From the NCBI GenBank assembly GCA_016919565.1, contig JACXTO010000012.1, positions 1 through 6,565 of the forward strand: a stretch of DNA of 6,565 nt, in the 5' to 3' direction. Source of the DNA: Methanomassiliicoccaceae archaeon. GTDB lineage: Archaea; Thermoplasmatota; Thermoplasmata; Methanomassiliicoccales; UBA472. The position numbers and the translations under genes were made by a program. Below the pieces are notes generated by a model. The model was given only the letters and a program-made list of their open reading frames with translations. It did no database searches and was not told the DNA's origin. Every line of letters begins with the position of its first letter. The stretch's first letter is position 1. Shown here piece by piece: positions 4,669 to 6,565 of this stretch.

Positions 4669-6565
4669 ATGCCTTCGAAAAGGAGTGACGGCGGCGAACC
4701 CGAAAGCACCGGACCGGAGCGTTACCACGAGCCGAAGGCACCAATCGAGGACGGGACGGTTCGGCATGACATCTGGGTGATCAGACCCCAATCCGCATCC
4801 TGTGGATCGGTTCACATTCCAGCCAACATTCATGATACTGCCATCGACACCGATCGACCTGACGTACCAGGCTTCGAGGGCGCCTGCGCCGATGAAGATA
4901 CGATCGCCGCCCGGACCTTGGCGCACTCGATAGCCGATGTGACCGCAGCGCACTCCAGAAGAAGCCGTCGCTTGATCGAGGCGCTGATCATCGGAGTCGA
5001 GGGACAGGGCGGGGCATGCGAGAATATCGACCTGGACAAGCTCCATCGCCTCGCAACCCGCTTAGGATTCGATCCGAAGAGTTCGGATGCGAAGCAACTG
5101 GTGAGGCGGATAGCCAACGAAGCGCTCGGGGACCATACCCGCATCGACAAGGAACCATTGGGATTCATGGCGGGGACCATAACCAAGCAGCGCCAGTCTG
5201 CCTTCATCAGCAGTGGCCTGATGCCGAACATCATCGACGGAGCGATCGAAGATGCCCTGTACCTCGCATCCTCCGACGGCACCGCTGACACCATGGCGAT
5301 CATCTTCGGAGGGATCGCCTGCTCCATCGCCGACTACGACAGCATGCGTATCTCGACGGACCTTTCCGATGTCATTCATGGTGAGCCAAGGCTCGCATCG
5401 GTCGACGATAGCAGTGGGCCAAGAGCAGACGCGGTGAACATCGCCGCCTCGGGGCTCGCCCCGCCGCTATTGGAACATATCGCATCAGCAGCGAGGCGTA
5501 TGAAGGCAGAAGCCATAGAAGCGGGTTCGACCGGCATCGACATCATCCTCATCGGCGGCAACCCAAGCCTCAAAACTAGGAAGAAGGACATCAAGACCCT
5601 GGCCTCCGCAGAACTGGCGCTCGCGAGCGGATTGGTCGACGTTCTGGTCGCCGACGAGCGTTGCCTCGTTACCGAGTTGATCGATGTCAGCGCATGCGCC
5701 CGTAAAGAGGCGATTTCCCATCACCAATTCAGCGACGAGGAGGCGGAGGAGAACGCCAACATCATCGTAAGAGAGGCGATAACGGCGTTTAAAAGTCACG
5801 CTCGTGCGACTGGCAAGGCGCAAAGAGCGCGTGAGATCACGATCGGCTTCTCCCTGGGGCAGATCGAAGAGCTCTTGGGCAAGCTTGCTCCTGACGACCC
5901 GATCGCCTACTTGTTCGAAGCGATCCAAACTGGCAGGATAAGGGGCATCGCATTGATCGCTGGCTGCGATTGTCCCGGGGCGAATGCCAATTGTCTCGCC
6001 ATCGCGAAGGACCTTCTCAAGAGGGATGTATTGGTCCTTTCAGCGGGATGCCTGGTGAAGGGATTCGCCGAAGCTGGAATGTACTCCAGAACGTCCGTGG
6101 AGAACTACGCCGGCGAAGGCCTGAGGTCATTCATTGATGACCTGTCCGAGGCCAACGGCGTTCGTCTTCCTGCCGTCTGGCACGTAGGATCGTGCTCGGA
6201 CATCACAAGGGCCATGGACCTGGCCACGGCCATTGCTCGGCATTTCGATGTGGACGTCGGCTCGATACCTTTCGCGATAAGCGCACCTGGACAGAACCAG
6301 CTGGATCTCATCGGCATCGGAACGTGGTGCATTGCGCTCGGAGCTCCAGTTCACCTCGATGGCATCGATTTCCTGAGCAAGGCACCATTGGTGGCAGAAG
6401 TCCTTACCAACACCGCGCGGGACGTCCTCGGCGCCAATTTCATCGTCGAGGCCGAAGCGAGCCATTCATCCAATTTGATTCTCAACGAGATCGAGCGCAG
6501 GCGCTGGCACCTCAAGCTCGATCACAGATACCTTGTGCCGAAATCGGGGAGAATGAGCCAGGAGC
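4669..6565 (+). CDS. Divergent Ni-CO dehydrogenase (CooS) homologue with incomplete metal-site ligands (3' end beyond window)
   Basis: The frame is open for 632 codons from the ATG at 4669 to the window edge. By recalled comparison with Carboxydothermus CODH-II it aligns from about residue 35 to its end and continues at least 15 residues beyond, so only a short tail is missing. Shared blocks include LAHSIAD (84-90), IIFGGIACSIAD (211-222), ADAVNIAASG (253-262), IRGIALIAGC (424-433), WHVGSC (504-509) and IGTW (550-553). Cubane C-cluster ligands are kept: Cys332, Cys433, Cys461 and Cys509 (CODH-II 333, 446, 476, 526). Both pendant-iron ligands are lost: His261 is Ser261 and Cys295 is Gly297. 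Catalytic Lys563 is Asp546. Of relay histidines 93/96/99/102 only the first remains (His95; then Arg, Arg, Glu). The N-terminal D- and B-cluster motifs are reduced to two cysteines (45 and 73). Extra cysteines 435 and 442 lie beside Cys433. Normal CO oxidation with ferredoxin is therefore unlikely. No cooC, cooF or acetyl-CoA synthase gene is adjacent. Codon choice appears more mixed than in the carboxyltransferase genes. Confidence 0.88.
   Translation, partial: MPSKRSDGGEPESTGPERYHEPKAPIEDGTVRHDIWVIRPQSASCGSVHIPANIHDTAIDTDRPDVPGFEGACADEDTIAARTLAHSIADVTAAHSRRSRRLIEALIIGVEGQGGACENIDLDKLHRLATRLGFDPKSSDAKQLVRRIANEALGDHTRIDKEPLGFMAGTITKQRQSAFISSGLMPNIIDGAIEDALYLASSDGTADTMAIIFGGIACSIADYDSMRISTDLSDVIHGEPRLASVDDSSGPRADAVNIAASGLAPPLLEHIASAARRMKAEAIEAGSTGIDIILIGGNPSLKTRKKDIKTLASAELALASGLVDVLVADERCLVTELIDVSACARKEAISHHQFSDEEAEENANIIVREAITAFKSHARATGKAQRAREITIGFSLGQIEELLGKLAPDDPIAYLFEAIQTGRIRGIALIAGCDCPGANANCLAIAKDLLKRDVLVLSAGCLVKGFAEAGMYSRTSVENYAGEGLRSFIDDLSEANGVRLPAVWHVGSCSDITRAMDLATAIARHFDVDVGSIPFAISAPGQNQLDLIGIGTWCIALGAPVHLDGIDFLSKAPLVAEVLTNTARDVLGANFIVEAEASHSSNLILNEIERRRWHLKLDHRYLVPKSGRMSQE

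Noticed and set aside
4830..5327. 165-codon minus-strand open frame opposite the CooS-like gene
   Set aside because: The plus strand encodes a continuous protein with CODH-family motifs across this interval, whereas the minus-strand product shows no recognisable domain.
4669..6565. Interpretation of the CooS-like gene as a pseudogene
   Set aside because: The frame is uninterrupted for at least 632 codons, has a TATA box and strong ribosome binding site, and keeps the four cubane cysteines while losing other ligands selectively. Decay would not give this pattern.
1..6565. CRISPR array, tRNA/rRNA genes, insertion sequences or attachment sites
   Set aside because: Reading through, I found no spaced direct repeats, no tRNA-like cloverleaf, no transposase-like frame and no terminal inverted repeats of element size.

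Overview
The window looks like a piece of a GC-rich archaeal chromosome. The promoter-like elements in the one divergent intergenic region are archaeal TATA-type boxes, two of the three assignable starts on the plus strand have strong Shine-Dalgarno sequences, and the mix of genes (split biotin-dependent carboxyltransferase genes, DUF1028, an anaerobic CO dehydrogenase homologue) fits a strictly anaerobic archaeon. A Thermoplasmatota / Methanomassiliicoccales-like lineage is my best guess. It is inferred from gene content and codon style, not from a marker gene, and an anaerobic bacterium is not strictly excluded.

Left part (1-3444, plus strand): three tightly packed genes encode a carboxyltransferase of the acyl-CoA carboxylase beta / methylmalonyl-CoA type (5' end cut off by the window), a pyruvate/oxaloacetate carboxyltransferase of the PycB / OadA type with no fused biotin domain, and a free-standing biotin carboxyl carrier protein. 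The second and third genes overlap by 4 bases, and the ribosome binding site of the second lies on the stop codon of the first. This is the subunit set of transcarboxylase (12S, 5S and 1.3S subunits of methylmalonyl-CoA:pyruvate carboxyltransferase). Such an enzyme would move CO2 between methylmalonyl-CoA and pyruvate through biotin, with no ATP-dependent biotin carboxylase and no sodium-pump membrane subunit; neither of these is present in the visible DNA. Several normally invariant active-site positions of the 12S-like subunit are changed.

Middle (3445-4497): a 99-base convergent gap with a weak hairpin/pyrimidine tract, then, on the minus strand, a DUF1028 protein (Ntn-hydrolase-like fold, function unknown) with a TPR-like C-terminal tail.

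Right part (4498-6565): a 171-base divergent control region carries one TATA-like element for each direction, an 8-bp perfect inverted repeat bracketing the plus-strand TATA box and predicted start site, and a small hairpin in the predicted leader. It drives a long reading frame that runs off the window end. The protein aligns over essentially its whole length with Ni-dependent CO dehydrogenase (CooS), but it has lost the B- and D-cluster cysteine motifs. Of the active-site C-cluster it keeps exactly the four cysteines that hold the NiFe3S4 cubane, and it lacks both ligands of the pendant iron (His to Ser, Cys to Gly), the catalytic Lys and most of the proton-relay histidines. This remodelled CooS paralogue is the most interesting object in the window.
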